From NCBI GenBank assembly GCA_029005135.1, contig JAQXFO010000027.1:21125-85124 (forward strand): 64,000 nucleotides of DNA. The letters are read 5' to 3'. Position 1 is the first letter of the stretch. Every line of letters starts with the position of its first letter. Below, in pieces: positions 42,685-54,900 of this stretch. Origin of the DNA: Lachnospiraceae bacterium (lineage in GTDB: Bacteria; Bacillota; Clostridia; Lachnospirales; Lachnospiraceae). The translations under genes and the position numbers were made by a program. The notes beneath the pieces are model-generated. The model was not told the DNA's origin and did no database searches. It was given only the letters and a program-made list of their open reading frames with translations.

Positions 42685-42731
42685 TAGCCATTCAGCGCAA
42701 AAAAGGATTGCTTTTTTCCGCTGAATGGCTA
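42685..42731 (+). terminator. Long hairpin terminator overlapping the gdhA promoter
   Basis: Stem TAGCCATTCAGCG / CGCTGAATGGCTA (13 pairs) with an inner AAAAAAG / CTTTTTT helix. Works as a stop for the symporter; the same bases hold the -35 and part of the -10 for gdhA. Confidence 0.7.
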
Positions 42732-42735
42732 TAAT
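42708..42735 (+). promoter_or_regulatory. Candidate gdhA promoter
   Basis: TTGCTT (42708-42713), 16-base spacer, TATAAT (42730-42735). It leaves a leader of about 180 bases before gdhA, containing the small dyad GTTGC-N6-GCAAC near 42787. Confidence 0.5.
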
Positions 42736-42779
42736 GATGAGAGGGTTAAAAAACCCGGTATGAATAAGCATAACGATGA

Positions 42780-44255
<1,476 letters not shown>

Positions 44256-44290
44256 TAACGGAATAGTGACGGCTGTTTGAGGCCGGCCGG

Positions 44291-44330
44291 AAGCGCAGAA
44301 CAAGAGAGATCCTGTTCTGCGCTTTCCTTA
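44291..44330 (+). terminator. Terminator after gdhA
   Basis: Perfect 12-bp stem AAGCGCAGAACA / TGTTCTGCGCTT with loop of ten bases. U-run is weak (TTCCTT). Confidence 0.75.
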
Positions 44331-44500
44331 TGCGTAAAATGTCGTGAAGCGGCCTTGGCGTCAGGGCGGCCGTTATGAATTGAGTCCGCTGCCGAAAATA
44401 TTTTCAAAATTTCTCCGTTAAAAAAAGGAAATCCCTTTTTTGTACGGAATAAATAGTTGTAGACATTTTTGGAGACCCGGGACGGGAGAAAGGGGATGCG

Positions 44501-45511
44501 GTGCTGATCAGAGAAGAACTTGAGATCAGGGAAAAAGAGACCTTAAGCCCCTTTGCCTGTCTGTCGGCCGACAGTCGGGGCCGAAGTCGCCCCGAGGAAC
44601 CCTGTGATATCCGAACCTGTTATATGCGCGACCGAGACAGGATTGTTCACAGCAAGGCCTTTCGACGGCTGAAGGACAAGACGCAGGTATTCCTGTCGCC
44701 CCAGGGGGATCATTACCGGACTCGGATGATGCACACGCTGGAGGTTTCACAGACCGCCCGAACCGTGGCCCGCTGTCTCAGACTCAACGAAGATCTGGTG
44801 GAAGCCATAGCCCTGGGCCATGATCTTGGCCATACACCCTTCGGACACGCCGGAGAGAGAGCACTCAATGACGTGAGCCCCGACGGCTTTGTCCACAGTG
44901 CTCAGAGCCTTCGTATCGTCGATAGCCTTGAAAAGGAAGGCCGCGGACTCAATCTGACGGCCGAGGTGCGGGACGGGATCCTGAATCACGGTACCAAGGA
45001 TCAGCCCTCGACATTGGAGGGACAGGTGGTCAGGCTGTGTGACAAGATTGCCTATGTTCATCATGATACCGATGACGGCATCCGGGCCGGCCTTATCAGC
45101 GAGGGGGATATTCCGGCCTCTCTGAGACAGCTTCTGGGCGAGAACACACGTGCCAGACTCAATACCTTTATCCACGATATCGTCCGTGAATCCCGCGGAC
45201 AGGATCATATCAGCATGTCGCCGCTGATCGGCGAGGCTCTTTTTGACATGCGCGACTTCATGTTCCGCCATCTCTATACGAATCCGGCGGCCAAGAGCGA
45301 GGAGATCAAGGCCGACCGTATGCTGAAGCAGCTGTACACCTATTACACGACATACCCGGAGACCATGGGACCCGAATTCTTCCGCATGATTACGGAGGGC
45401 GGGGAAAAGACAGAGCGGGTGGTCTGTGACTATATTTCCGGGATGACGGATCAGTATTCTATCGCACGGTACCGTGAAATCTTCGTGCCACGGTCATGGA
45501 GTAAATACTAA
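44501..45511 (+). CDS. dgt: Deoxyguanosinetriphosphate triphosphohydrolase-like HD protein
   Basis: dNTPase that removes triphosphate from dGTP or other dNTPs, 336 residues. The metal site is intact: RMMHTLEVSQTARTVA (His), ALGHDLGHTPFGHAGE (HD pair) and the third Asp later in VRLCDKIAYVHHDTDD. YMRDRDRIVHSKAFRRLKDKTQVF is the family's N-terminal signature. GTG start after AAAGGGGATGCG. Its stop shares one base with the dnaG start, a dgt-dnaG-rpoD arrangement common in Clostridia. Confidence 0.94.
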   Translation: MLIREELEIREKETLSPFACLSADSRGRSRPEEPCDIRTCYMRDRDRIVHSKAFRRLKDKTQVFLSPQGDHYRTRMMHTLEVSQTARTVARCLRLNEDLVEAIALGHDLGHTPFGHAGERALNDVSPDGFVHSAQSLRIVDSLEKEGRGLNLTAEVRDGILNHGTKDQPSTLEGQVVRLCDKIAYVHHDTDDGIRAGLISEGDIPASLRQLLGENTRARLNTFIHDIVRESRGQDHISMSPLIGEALFDMRDFMFRHLYTNPAAKSEEIKADRMLKQLYTYYTTYPETMGPEFFRMITEGGEKTERVVCDYISGMTDQYSIARYREIFVPRSWSKY

Positions 45512-47316
45512 TGAGCTATCAATATTCGGGTGATCAGATCGAAGCGGTCAGGTCTGCCAATGACATCGTGGATGTTATCGGCGCTGTCGTTGCGCTGAAG
45601 CGGTCCGGCTCCAATTACACGGGCCTGTGTCCTTTTCATAACGAAAAGACACCCTCCTTCAGTGTCAGCCGCACCAAGCAGATGTATTACTGCTTCGGCT
45701 GTCATGCCGGCGGTAATGTCCTGACATTCGTCATGGAATACTATCAGTATTCTTTTGTGGAGGCTCTGCAGTTTCTGGCCGACCGTGCGGGCATAACTCT
45801 GCCGAAAGCCGAGGATACCGGCCGCAGCAAGGCCTATCTGGACCGGCAGGCACGTCTCTATGACATCCAGAAGAAGGCGGCGGCCTATTATCATTATCGC
45901 CTGAAACAGCCGTCCGGCGAGGCGGGCCTGCGTTATCTCAGGAAGCGCGGGCTTAGCGATGAGACGATTCGGACCTTCGGCCTTGGCTATGCCGGCAAAT
46001 ACAGTCAGGATCTGTACCGTTATCTTAAGAGCAAGGATTTTTCGGATGAGGATCTGAAAGACGCAGGACTCTTTACCTTCACGGAGAAAAACGGCTTCAC
46101 CGATAAATTCTGGAATCGCGTCATGTTTCCGATCCAGAATGTGCAGGGTAAGGTGATCGGCTTCGGCGGGCGCGTTATGGGCGACGGCAAGCCTAAATAT
46201 CTCAATTCGCCGGATACGGATCTTTTCAATAAAAGAAAAAATCTCTATGCGCTGAATATCGCCCGCCGATCGCGAGAGAAAACGATCATCCTCTGCGAAG
46301 GCTACATGGATGTCATATCCATGCATCAGGCGGGCTTTACCAATGCGGTAGCTTCTCTGGGAACGGCGCTGACACCGGAGCAGGCAGCTCTTCTCAAACG
46401 CTATACGTCAGATATCCGTCTGCTCTATGACAGCGACGGTGCCGGCGTCAATGCCGCCCTGAGGGCCTTCCCGATTCTGGCGGAGGCAGGGCTCCGGGCC
46501 CGGGTCGTCGATCTGAAGCCCTACAAGGATCCTGACGAACTGATACGGGCTGAGGGCGCTGACGGGCTCAGGCGGCGTCTGGCATCAAGCCGGGATGCCT
46601 TCATGTTCGAACTGGACCAGCTGGCCCGGGGCTATCGCCTGAATGATCCCCAGGAGGCCACCATTTTCCAGGAAAAGACAGCCGAAAAGCTGCTGCGCTT
46701 TGCTGATGATATGGAACGTGAAAACTACCTGAGGGCTGCCTCTGCGGATTATCATATTCCGGAAAGCGCCCTGAGGAAAAAGGTGGTGACACTGGCCCTT
46801 CGCGGGACACCGGCCTCCGCCTACAATACGCCGAAGCCGACGGGAAAGACGGTCCTTACCAGAGAAGAAGCCGGAGCACTGCCGGAGAAAATGATGCTGA
46901 CCTATCTGGCTTCCTATCCGGAGGCCTTTGCCGAGACGGCCCGCTATATCGGTCCGGAGGATTTCCGGGATCCGTTGTGCCGGGAGATCGCCGTTGAGCT
47001 CTACGCTCAGAAAGAAACGGGACAGGTCAGAGAAGCCGCGCTTCTCAACCGCTTCACGGATCCGGAGACGCAGAAGACCGTGGCCGGATTATTTCACACC
47101 ACGGTGGATGTGGCGACAGAAGCCGAACAGGACCGCGCGTTCACGGATACCGTCCTGAAACTGATGGAAAACAGCCTGACTGCCGCGCTCGACAGCTGGG
47201 ACGGCGATCCGGAGGCCCTCAGGGCGCTCATGACAAAACGATCGGAATGGGAGATGATGAAGAAAAACCGGCTTTTTCATCTGCCTTTTGATAAAGAGAA
47301 TGGAACAGGAGTGTAA
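45511..47316 (+). CDS. dnaG: DNA primase
   Basis: Synthesises RNA primers for replication, 601 residues. N-terminal zinc-binding domain [20 protein letters not shown] followed by CFGCHAGG; the TOPRIM domain has [15 protein letters not shown] and [12 protein letters not shown]; core motif [19 protein letters not shown]. The C-terminal 150 residues are the variable helicase-interaction domain. TAATG junction with dgt; rpoD starts two bases after its stop. Slightly short tail compared with E. coli DnaG, as usual for Bacillota. Confidence 0.97.
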   Translation: MSYQYSGDQIEAVRSANDIVDVIGAVVALKRSGSNYTGLCPFHNEKTPSFSVSRTKQMYYCFGCHAGGNVLTFVMEYYQYSFVEALQFLADRAGITLPKAEDTGRSKAYLDRQARLYDIQKKAAAYYHYRLKQPSGEAGLRYLRKRGLSDETIRTFGLGYAGKYSQDLYRYLKSKDFSDEDLKDAGLFTFTEKNGFTDKFWNRVMFPIQNVQGKVIGFGGRVMGDGKPKYLNSPDTDLFNKRKNLYALNIARRSREKTIILCEGYMDVISMHQAGFTNAVASLGTALTPEQAALLKRYTSDIRLLYDSDGAGVNAALRAFPILAEAGLRARVVDLKPYKDPDELIRAEGADGLRRRLASSRDAFMFELDQLARGYRLNDPQEATIFQEKTAEKLLRFADDMERENYLRAASADYHIPESALRKKVVTLALRGTPASAYNTPKPTGKTVLTREEAGALPEKMMLTYLASYPEAFAETARYIGPEDFRDPLCREIAVELYAQKETGQVREAALLNRFTDPETQKTVAGLFHTTVDVATEAEQDRAFTDTVLKLMENSLTAALDSWDGDPEALRALMTKRSEWEMMKKNRLFHLPFDKENGTGV

Positions 47317-47318
47317 AC

Positions 47319-48461
47319 ATGGATAACAATCAAATTCAGTTTTCCCAGAAACTGTCTGAGCTTTTGATTCTTTCCTCACGGAAAAACAAGGTTCTGGATT
47401 ACAAGGAGATCGGTGATGCCTTCAAAACCGTGACATTGTCGACGGAAGACATGGAAAAGGTGCTGGATTTCCTCGAAGCCGCCGGGATCGATGTGCTGAG
47501 AATGGAGGAATCCCCGGAGGGTGATGACAGCCTGCTGCTTCTGCAGGACGATGATGACGTCGATTTGAGCGAAGAAGAAGAGGTGGATGTCGAGAAGATC
47601 GATCTCTCCGTCCCTGAGGGCATATCCATAGAAGACCCTGTCCGTATGTATCTGAAGGAGATCGGCAAGGTGCCGCTTCTGACGGCCGAAGAGGAGATTG
47701 AGCTGTCAAAACAGATGGAAGAGGGGGGCGAGAAGGGGAAAATGGCCCAGCAGAGACTGGCGGAGGCCAACCTGCGTCTGGTCGTCTCCATCGCCAAGCG
47801 GTATGTCGGCCGCGGCATGCTTTTCCTTGACCTGATCCAGGAGGGCAACCTCGGTCTGATCAAGGCTGTTGAAAAATACGATTACCGCAAGGGTTTCAAG
47901 TTCTCCACCTATGCTACCTGGTGGATCCGTCAGGCCATTACCCGCGCTATCGCGGATCAGGCCAGAACGATCCGTATCCCGGTTCATATGGTCGAGACGA
48001 TCAACAAACTGATCCGTGTCTCCCGGCAGCTGCTGCAGGAACTCGGCCGTGAACCTACACCGGATGAGATCGCCGATAAGATGGGCATGTCACCGGAGCG
48101 TGTCCGTGAGATTCTCAAGATTTCTCAGGAGCCGGTCTCTCTGGAGACCCCCATCGGCGAAGAGGAGGACAGCCATCTGGGTGACTTCATTCAGGACGAC
48201 AACGTGCCGGTACCGGCCGATGCCGCGGCTTTTACGCTGCTGAAGGAACAACTCGGGGAAGTACTGAATACGCTGACAGACCGGGAACAGAAGGTGCTGC
48301 GGCTGCGCTTTGGTCTGGATGACGGCCGTGCCAGAACACTGGAGGAGGTCGGCAAGGAATTCAACGTAACCCGTGAACGTATCCGCCAGATCGAAGCCAA
48401 GGCGCTCCGGAAACTGAGACATCCGAGCCGCAGCCGCAAGCTGAAGGATTATCTCGACTGA
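47319..48461 (+). CDS. rpoD: Primary sigma factor RpoD (SigA)
   Basis: Housekeeping sigma-70 factor, 380 residues, of the Bacillota SigA size. Region 1.2 [18 protein letters not shown], region 2 ([32 protein letters not shown], the -10 recognition helix), region 3 ([20 protein letters not shown]) and region 4 ([30 protein letters not shown], the -35 helix). An acidic N-terminal stretch DEEEEVD... of about 100 residues replaces the longer region 1.1. It shares one base with trmK. Confidence 0.98.
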   Translation: MDNNQIQFSQKLSELLILSSRKNKVLDYKEIGDAFKTVTLSTEDMEKVLDFLEAAGIDVLRMEESPEGDDSLLLLQDDDDVDLSEEEEVDVEKIDLSVPEGISIEDPVRMYLKEIGKVPLLTAEEEIELSKQMEEGGEKGKMAQQRLAEANLRLVVSIAKRYVGRGMLFLDLIQEGNLGLIKAVEKYDYRKGFKFSTYATWWIRQAITRAIADQARTIRIPVHMVETINKLIRVSRQLLQELGREPTPDEIADKMGMSPERVREILKISQEPVSLETPIGEEEDSHLGDFIQDDNVPVPADAAAFTLLKEQLGEVLNTLTDREQKVLRLRFGLDDGRARTLEEVGKEFNVTRERIRQIEAKALRKLRHPSRSRKLKDYLD

Positions 48462-49177
48462 TGCTGCTGTCGGAACGCCTGGAAGGCGTGGCATCCCTGA
48501 TCACGGCAGGGATCCCGGTCATTGATGTGGGTACGGATCATGCCTATCTTCCCGTGAGTCTTGTCGGGCGCGGGTATACGCCGTATGCGCTCTGCAGTGA
48601 TCTGAGGCAGGGGCCCATCGACCGGGCTGCGGACAATATCCGGCAGGCCGGTCTGGAGGACCGCATCCGTACCGTCCGCTGCGACGGCGTTCCGCCGGCC
48701 GAAGCTCTGACGGAGGATCTCCGGGGCGGCGCCCTGGTGATGGCCGGTATGGGCGGTCCGCTGATGGCCTCTATTCTGGAAAAAGCAGCGGATCGGCTCG
48801 GTTTTTTCTCCGAGATCATCGCCGAGCCCCAGTCGGATGCGGCGGCCTTCCGGCGCTGTCTTGTGAACCTTGGCTTTCGTATTACCGACGAGAAGATGGT
48901 GAAGGAGGAAAATAAGTTCTATCCGATCATCCGGACTGTGAAGGCAGAAGAGCCTGTGCCGGCTCTGAAGGAGGCGGCCCTTGCTTTCGGCCCCTGCCTT
49001 CTCGCAGCCAAAGATCCGGTTCTGAAGGCCTGTCTTGAAAAGCAGCTGGCGGTCAATGAAGCCCTGATCCGGCAACTTTCGGATCTTGGCGATAAGGCAT
49101 CGGCCCAGACGGAAAAACGCCTCAGCCGTCTCACTGAGGAGGGACGATTGCTGACCGCTGTGCTGGCCGGCCTGTGA
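48461..49177 (+). CDS. trmK: tRNA (adenine22-N1)-methyltransferase
   Basis: SAM-dependent methyltransferase of 238 residues that makes m1A22 in tRNA. Rossmann motif I is VIDVGTDHAYLPVSLV, with the family features SDLRQGPIDRAADNI, DGVPPAEALTEDLRGG... and ALVMAGMGGPLM. The C-terminal coiled helix (residues about 160-235) is typical for TrmK. Overlaps rpoD by one base and the nif3 ORF's upstream region. Gene order rpoD-trmK-nif3 is widely kept in Bacillota. Confidence 0.95.
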   Translation: MLLSERLEGVASLITAGIPVIDVGTDHAYLPVSLVGRGYTPYALCSDLRQGPIDRAADNIRQAGLEDRIRTVRCDGVPPAEALTEDLRGGALVMAGMGGPLMASILEKAADRLGFFSEIIAEPQSDAAAFRRCLVNLGFRITDEKMVKEENKFYPIIRTVKAEEPVPALKEAALAFGPCLLAAKDPVLKACLEKQLAVNEALIRQLSDLGDKASAQTEKRLSRLTEEGRLLTAVLAGL

Positions 49178-49218
49178 TGCCGGATACCATCTCTGCGATA
49201 CGAGGAGGAAATGACATC

Positions 49219-50010
49219 GTGCTTACCTGCGGTGATATCATCGACGCCCTTGAAGCGTCATATCCGCCGTCACTGGCGGAGGAATGGGACAATCCCGGCC
49301 TTCAGGTCGGGAATCGCCAGCGAACCGTAACGACGGTTCTGACCGCCCTGGATCTGACGGAGGCGGTGATCGACCGGGCCGAAGCCATCGGCGCCGGTCT
49401 TATTGTGACGCATCATCCTTTGATTTTCCGTCCTGTCAGACATGTCACCGGCGATGATCTGACGGGAAGCCGCATCCTGAGACTGGCAGAGGCGGGCATC
49501 GCCTGTTATGCCATGCATACGAATTTTGATGTCACCGCTATGGGAAGGCTCAACGCTGCGGCTCTCGGACTTAGCGGCGGTGAGATTCTCAGTGTCACAG
49601 GCAGCTATGACAGCGGTGAGGCGGTCGGTCTCGGCTGTGTCGGAAATCTGGAAAAACCGGTCAGAGCTGAAGAGGCCGCCGCCATGGTAAGGGAAGCCCT
49701 CCGGCTTGAAGCCGTCAGACTCTACGGCGATCCTGACGCTGTCGTCCGGCGGGCGGCCGTCTGCGGCGGCTCCGGCCGGTCCTTGATCGGCGCGGCGCTG
49801 AAGGCCGGTGCCGACATCTACATCACCGGTGATCTCGATCATCACAGTGCTCTGGATGCCGTCTCCTCCGGCCTGATCCTCATCGATGCCGGTCATGCGG
49901 GCACGGAAAACGTCTTTGCCGGCTTTGTCAGGGATCAGCTGACGGCGCGATTCCCGTCTCTCATGGTGGAGGCCATGCCGCCGGAAAAACCTTATTCAGT
50001 CATTATGTAA
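49219..50010 (+). CDS. Nif3-like dinuclear metal-binding protein (GTP cyclohydrolase I type 2 homologue)
   Basis: Nif3/YqfO family protein, 263 residues. WDNPGLQVGN, ADIVTHH-like GLIVTHHPLIF and YAMHTNFDVT provide the conserved metal ligands His and Asp. GDLDHHSALDA and DAGHAGTEN complete the dinuclear site. I place the start at GTG 49219 ten bases after AGGAGG; the track start is inside trmK. Often fused to a PII-like insert in Bacillus, not here. Function in the family is still unclear. Confidence 0.9.
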   Translation: MLTCGDIIDALEASYPPSLAEEWDNPGLQVGNRQRTVTTVLTALDLTEAVIDRAEAIGAGLIVTHHPLIFRPVRHVTGDDLTGSRILRLAEAGIACYAMHTNFDVTAMGRLNAAALGLSGGEILSVTGSYDSGEAVGLGCVGNLEKPVRAEEAAAMVREALRLEAVRLYGDPDAVVRRAAVCGGSGRSLIGAALKAGADIYITGDLDHHSALDAVSSGLILIDAGHAGTENVFAGFVRDQLTARFPSLMVEAMPPEKPYSVIM

Positions 50011-50038
50011 ACCCATATCACAGACAGAGGTGACGAAA

Positions 50039-51712
50039 ATGGAGAAAACCAGGACAGATGCGGTGACCGTCACGGTCGGCGAAACCACGGCCCGATATCC
50101 GGCGGACACAGCCCTCGGCACAATCGCAGCCGATTTCCAGAAGAACTATCCCTATGATATTGTGCTGGCTTCGGTGGACGGTGTCCTCCGTGAGCTTCAC
50201 CATACCGTTCGCGAAGACTGTCGTGTGAGTTTTATGACACCCGCCGATGGCCCTGGCCATGCCACCTACTGCCGCAGCTGCAGCATGCTGTTCCTGGCGG
50301 CCCTGTATCAGACGGCGGGCTATCGACGTGATCTCCGGGCGATCCTGCACTTCAGTCTCGGTGACGGCTATTACTATACGGTGGAAGGCTACGATCTGAC
50401 TGAGGAAGGCATTCACCTGATTGAAGAGCATATGCGGGTCATGGTTGACCGCTGTCTGCCATTCATGAAACGTTCGGTCAACACCGCCGAAGCGGCGGCG
50501 CTTTTCGGTCGTCATCACATGAAGGACAAGGAGCTGCTTTTCCGGACGCGTCTGAGCTCCCGTGTGAATATCTACAATCTGGGAGAGTATGAAGACTACA
50601 ATTACGGCTATATGGTGCCGCATACCGGCTGCCTGCGCCTGTTCCGCCTGGTGCCCTATGAGGGAGGCGTGATCCTTCAGATGCCGGGAAGACGGCAGCC
50701 CGATGTCCTGAAGCCGGTACTTGACAGCGAGCAGTTTTTCAGGACACAGCTCCTGGGCGAAAAGGCGGCGGAGGAGATGGGAATACCGACACTGGGCTAT
50801 CTCAACAGCCGTATCATTCGTCAGGATACGCGTTCCATGATTCTGACGGCTGAGGCTCTTCAGGAAAGCCGTCTGACGGAACTGGCTGATGACATTGCCT
50901 CACGGCAGGATGTCAAATTCGTGATGATCGCCGGACCGTCGTCCTCCGGCAAGACGACCTTTTCCCAGAGACTCATCATCCAGCTGATGGCCCGGGGTCT
51001 GAAGCCGCATTACGTCGGAGTGGATAACTATTTCGTGGAACGGGAGGAAACACCCCTCCTTCCCAACGGACAGAAGGATTTCGAAAGCCTCCGGGCCATC
51101 GATGTTCCGCTTTTCAACCGCCATATGACAGAGCTGCTTGAGGGAAAAGCCGTAGTGCTGCCTCAGTTTGATTTTGTCGAAGGCAAAAAGTTCTACAAGG
51201 GCGCGCCCATGAAACTCGGTCCGAAGGACATCCTCGTGATCGAAGGCATCCATTGCCTGAACGACGATTTGTCCTATTCCCTGCCGAAGGAAAGCAAATA
51301 CCGCGTCTATATCAGCGCCCTGACACAGCTCAATGTCGATGAGCACAACCGGATCCCGTCGGCGGATGGGCGCCTTCTGCGCCGCATTGTCCGCGATAAC
51401 CGGACCCGAGGTTATAATGCCGCCAGGACCCTGAACCTCTGGCCGAATGTCAGAGCAGGAGAGGAGGAAAACATCTTTCCCTATCAGGAAAGTGCGGATT
51501 TTGTTTTCAATACGGCGCTCCCCTATGAGCTGGCCATCCTGAAGCAGTATGTCCAGCCATTGCTTTTCCAGGTGGAAAAGGAGGATCCCATGTATTTCGA
51601 AGCCAGACGGCTTCTGAAATTTCTGGACTATATTATCGGCCTCCCCTCGGAGGACGTGCCGGCAAACTCAATCTTACGCGAATTTATCGGCGGCGGCTGT
51701 TTCCATCTGTGA
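50039..51712 (+). CDS. TGS-domain nucleoside kinase (uridine kinase-like)
   Basis: Kinase of 557 residues composed of a ThrRS-like N-terminal half (TGS domain 1-70, then an editing-domain-like region up to about 270 with ILHFSLGDGYYYTVEG) and a C-terminal uridine kinase/phosphoribulokinase P-loop domain from about 290: MIAGPSSSGKTTFSQRL, YVGVDNYFVEREETPLL, IEGIHCLNDDL. Such proteins are annotated as nucleoside kinase in Clostridia. ATG 50039 follows AGAGGTGA. A terminator overlaps its stop. Confidence 0.9.
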   Translation: MEKTRTDAVTVTVGETTARYPADTALGTIAADFQKNYPYDIVLASVDGVLRELHHTVREDCRVSFMTPADGPGHATYCRSCSMLFLAALYQTAGYRRDLRAILHFSLGDGYYYTVEGYDLTEEGIHLIEEHMRVMVDRCLPFMKRSVNTAEAAALFGRHHMKDKELLFRTRLSSRVNIYNLGEYEDYNYGYMVPHTGCLRLFRLVPYEGGVILQMPGRRQPDVLKPVLDSEQFFRTQLLGEKAAEEMGIPTLGYLNSRIIRQDTRSMILTAEALQESRLTELADDIASRQDVKFVMIAGPSSSGKTTFSQRLIIQLMARGLKPHYVGVDNYFVEREETPLLPNGQKDFESLRAIDVPLFNRHMTELLEGKAVVLPQFDFVEGKKFYKGAPMKLGPKDILVIEGIHCLNDDLSYSLPKESKYRVYISALTQLNVDEHNRIPSADGRLLRRIVRDNRTRGYNAARTLNLWPNVRAGEEENIFPYQESADFVFNTALPYELAILKQYVQPLLFQVEKEDPMYFEARRLLKFLDYIIGLPSEDVPANSILREFIGGGCFHL

Positions 51713-51733
51713 CGGCAGCCGCCGAATTTTTTT
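51691..51733 (+). terminator. Terminator after the nucleoside kinase
   Basis: Stem CGGCGGCTG / CAGCCGCCG overlapping the last codons and stop, followed by AATTTTTTT. Confidence 0.88.
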
Positions 51734-51901
51734 GAAAACGCCTGTGGATTTATATATTGTGTCGATAATACAAGAAATATCTGCTATACTATTGGTAATG
51801 TTTATGAATCCATCCGAAATGCCGGGGGGCTTTCGGGCGGACAGCCGCACACGGCATGACAGACATCCCAAACGGGAAATTCGCAACCAAAGGAGAAGTG
51901 T

Positions 51902-54900
51902 ATGGTACAGAAAAACAGAATGAGCCTAATCAGAAAAAGGCTGATAGCAGGTATTATGACGGCAGCGATGCTGATCCCCCTGGTCATCGGCGGTACCGGT
52001 GTGACGGTCAGGGCCGCCCAGTCGGTTGATGTGGAATTGTGTATCCGACCGGGATTGAGTATGTCTCTTGACGGTACCGAAGGCGATACGATCGATGATA
52101 TGCTGACGGCGAATCCGGAAGATGTCTTTGTCTGGGATGAGGAAACACAGACAACCAAGCCGGTTACCTGCAAAACGCTGGACGACGTTGTCGAGGCTTC
52201 GTCTATGTATGTCTATGACAGAAAGTCTGACAGCATGGTGAAATACACCGCCTCTTCCTGGCTGGACAGCAGCGGCAGCCTTTATGACGGCTCAACACCG
52301 ATCATGGCCGCCGACAGCGGCAAACAGCTCAGGGCTCACTGGGATGACCTTGACTGGTACAGCGTGAATCTGACAAACGATCCGTCTCAGTCTTACGTCA
52401 TGAGCCTTCGCAGCGGCACGGATCCGAAGTATCTCAGCCTTACCGACGATAACAACGGCATTATGACGGGCATTTCGGTGACGCCGGTGCAGGCCGGACT
52501 TGGCTGGTATGAGGGAACCGTGACCACGGAGCCTATCAGCGGCAATAGCGTTATGCTCTCGGTGGACTGCTCCTGTGAAAGATTTGAACTTTCCTATTAT
52601 GATAACGCTTTCACGGAGAATACTGGAAGTTTCTATGTCGATACCGTCAGCGCCTCCATGACGGTGGCCGACGCCCTGATAACCATGGGCATCAACGCTG
52701 TTGACGTGGAAGTTGCCCTGGGCGGCGAGTTCCTGGGCTGGGGCACCGTGGTTGAAGATGAGAATGGCTTGAGTGTGGTCGACGACTCCGTACCGCTTCT
52801 GACAACAGCACAGCTTATGGCGCTTCCCGTCGATAAGTCGCTGCATTTTTGTGTCGTGTCAACGCTGGATGCGGCCGAACCGCAGTTCCTTTATCTGATG
52901 ACCGGGACCGGGTCGCTGACCTGGGATGAGGTTTGGGACGATAAGACGATCTCGCGAAAGGAAAACGAGAGAAGCTTTGGTCTTCTGAATGTACCGAGCC
53001 GGGTGGATGACTGCATGCAGGTCTATGACGGCGTCTCGAACGTCGAAGTGGCAGCCGCTGACGATGCCGGCCGGACATTCCTCGGCTGGAAGCAGGCCAG
53101 GATCCTGACAGATGGCGAGGGTTTTACCTATGTGGACACCAACGTCTTCGGGGACGCGGCGGTCTATGAGGATAAACCGCTGTACTCCACCGCGGATCTG
53201 ATGGCCATGTCCTGCAGCGACCTTCGCCTTATCAGTCAGATGCTGGGTGATCCCGCGTATGAAGAAGGGCCTACCGCCGTTTTTGCGGCTCAGTATGACG
53301 GCAATACGGCTGATTATTATCAGGCTGTTTTCTTTGAATCTCCTTTTTTCTGCAAGGTGACGGGGACATACGATGATTATGATGAGACAGGCAGTCCGGT
53401 AACGAACAATTTCGAAGAAATCTGGATGCCGGCCGGTTTCGGTATTCGCCGTGACGGTGAGACCGCGGCGGAGGCGGTCTGCAGAGAACACGGCAGGACC
53501 ATCTCAGACATGTCAGATCCGATCTACGACTGGGACGGCACGTTGATCGTTGATTTTGAACCCTTTAGAGGCTGGCGCCTGCTGGATGACAGCTATGAGT
53601 TTGTCGATGACAAATTGTATACCACCCAAGAGGCCCTGGCCTATCGCATGACAGTCGACGGACCGTCTGAGCTCCATTTTGTGGATGCGCGAGCCGCGGA
53701 ACGCGAGGATGACGGCAGCTTCTTTGATCAGCCGGCTCCGGTTCTGATCCACGCCGGCAACGGTGAGTTCACGTTGGCGTCCAAGGTCGATCCCTCCGAT
53801 ACGCTGACTACTGACTGGACGGATGTTACCGAAGTCAATGCCGGGACAAGAGCGTCTGTCGAGATCACCGCTGTGGCGCGCGATGGCTTTACCTTTGACG
53901 GCTGGGATGTCATCAGCTATGAGAGCGGCGGGGTTTTTGAGGGTATGCCGGGTCAGGAAGGCGTCTACGACGGCGGAGTCTATGATGTCACTCTGAGTCG
54001 GGATGTCTATGAGACGGGCATGCCGGTTTTCACGTATGCCGCATTATATGACTGTACGGTATTGGATGAAGGTGTCTCCACAGAAGTGGTGAATGGTTAT
54101 CTTAACGATCCGGAAAATTACCCCAAGCTCTATCTGCGTGCCCGCTGGCTCTATGATAATGAAGGCGCGGTCCTGAAAACAAAAACAGAACCCCTGACCA
54201 CCGTGCCGGCCGAGCTGTCCTCGGTCTACAGCTCGGCCGAAGAGATCGAGGCTGACCTCCATCAGGCACTGGCTGAGCTGCCTGACGCCTATGAACCCGG
54301 TGATGTCGTTGACGGCTATGTGTATACGGTGGACGATGAAGGCGAACATATCCTCAGCGAAGAGGAGATCGCCTCACAGGAAGGCCCCGTCTATGTGAAG
54401 CTGCCGTATCCCGAAGGCAGCACAAGTCAGGGCCGCTTTATCATTCTTCATATGATCGATTCCGGTGAAAAGGCCGGTGAGATCGAAACACTCTACCCCG
54501 AAGCCAATCCCGACGGCCTTGTGGTTCAGGTCAACGGCACATCGCCTTTCCTGGTCGGTTATATGAGTGTACGGGATGAGGACGAGGACGAAAAGCTGAT
54601 TCTGGCCGCCGGCGATGACCGTTACGAAACGAATGTCATCATTGCTGCGGAAGCCTTCCCCGAAGGCAGCGATACCGTCGTGATCGTGACCGGCAAGAAT
54701 TTCCCGGATGCGCTGACAGCCAATGGCTTTGCCGGTTCCGTCGGCACAGGTGTCCCGATCCTGATGTCGAAGCTTCAGGCTCTGCCGGACTGCACAAAAA
54801 CACTGCTGACGGATATCTGGAACGGTTCTGTCAAGAAGGCCATCGTCATCGGCGGCGGTTTCACCGACACCTTCAAGGCTGATCTGAGACGATGCGGCAT

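Noticed and set aside
41225-42691. 488-codon minus-strand ORF opposite the Na/Pi symporter
   Set aside because: Antisense shadow; the plus-strand product has clear QSS repeats and a PhoU-like domain.
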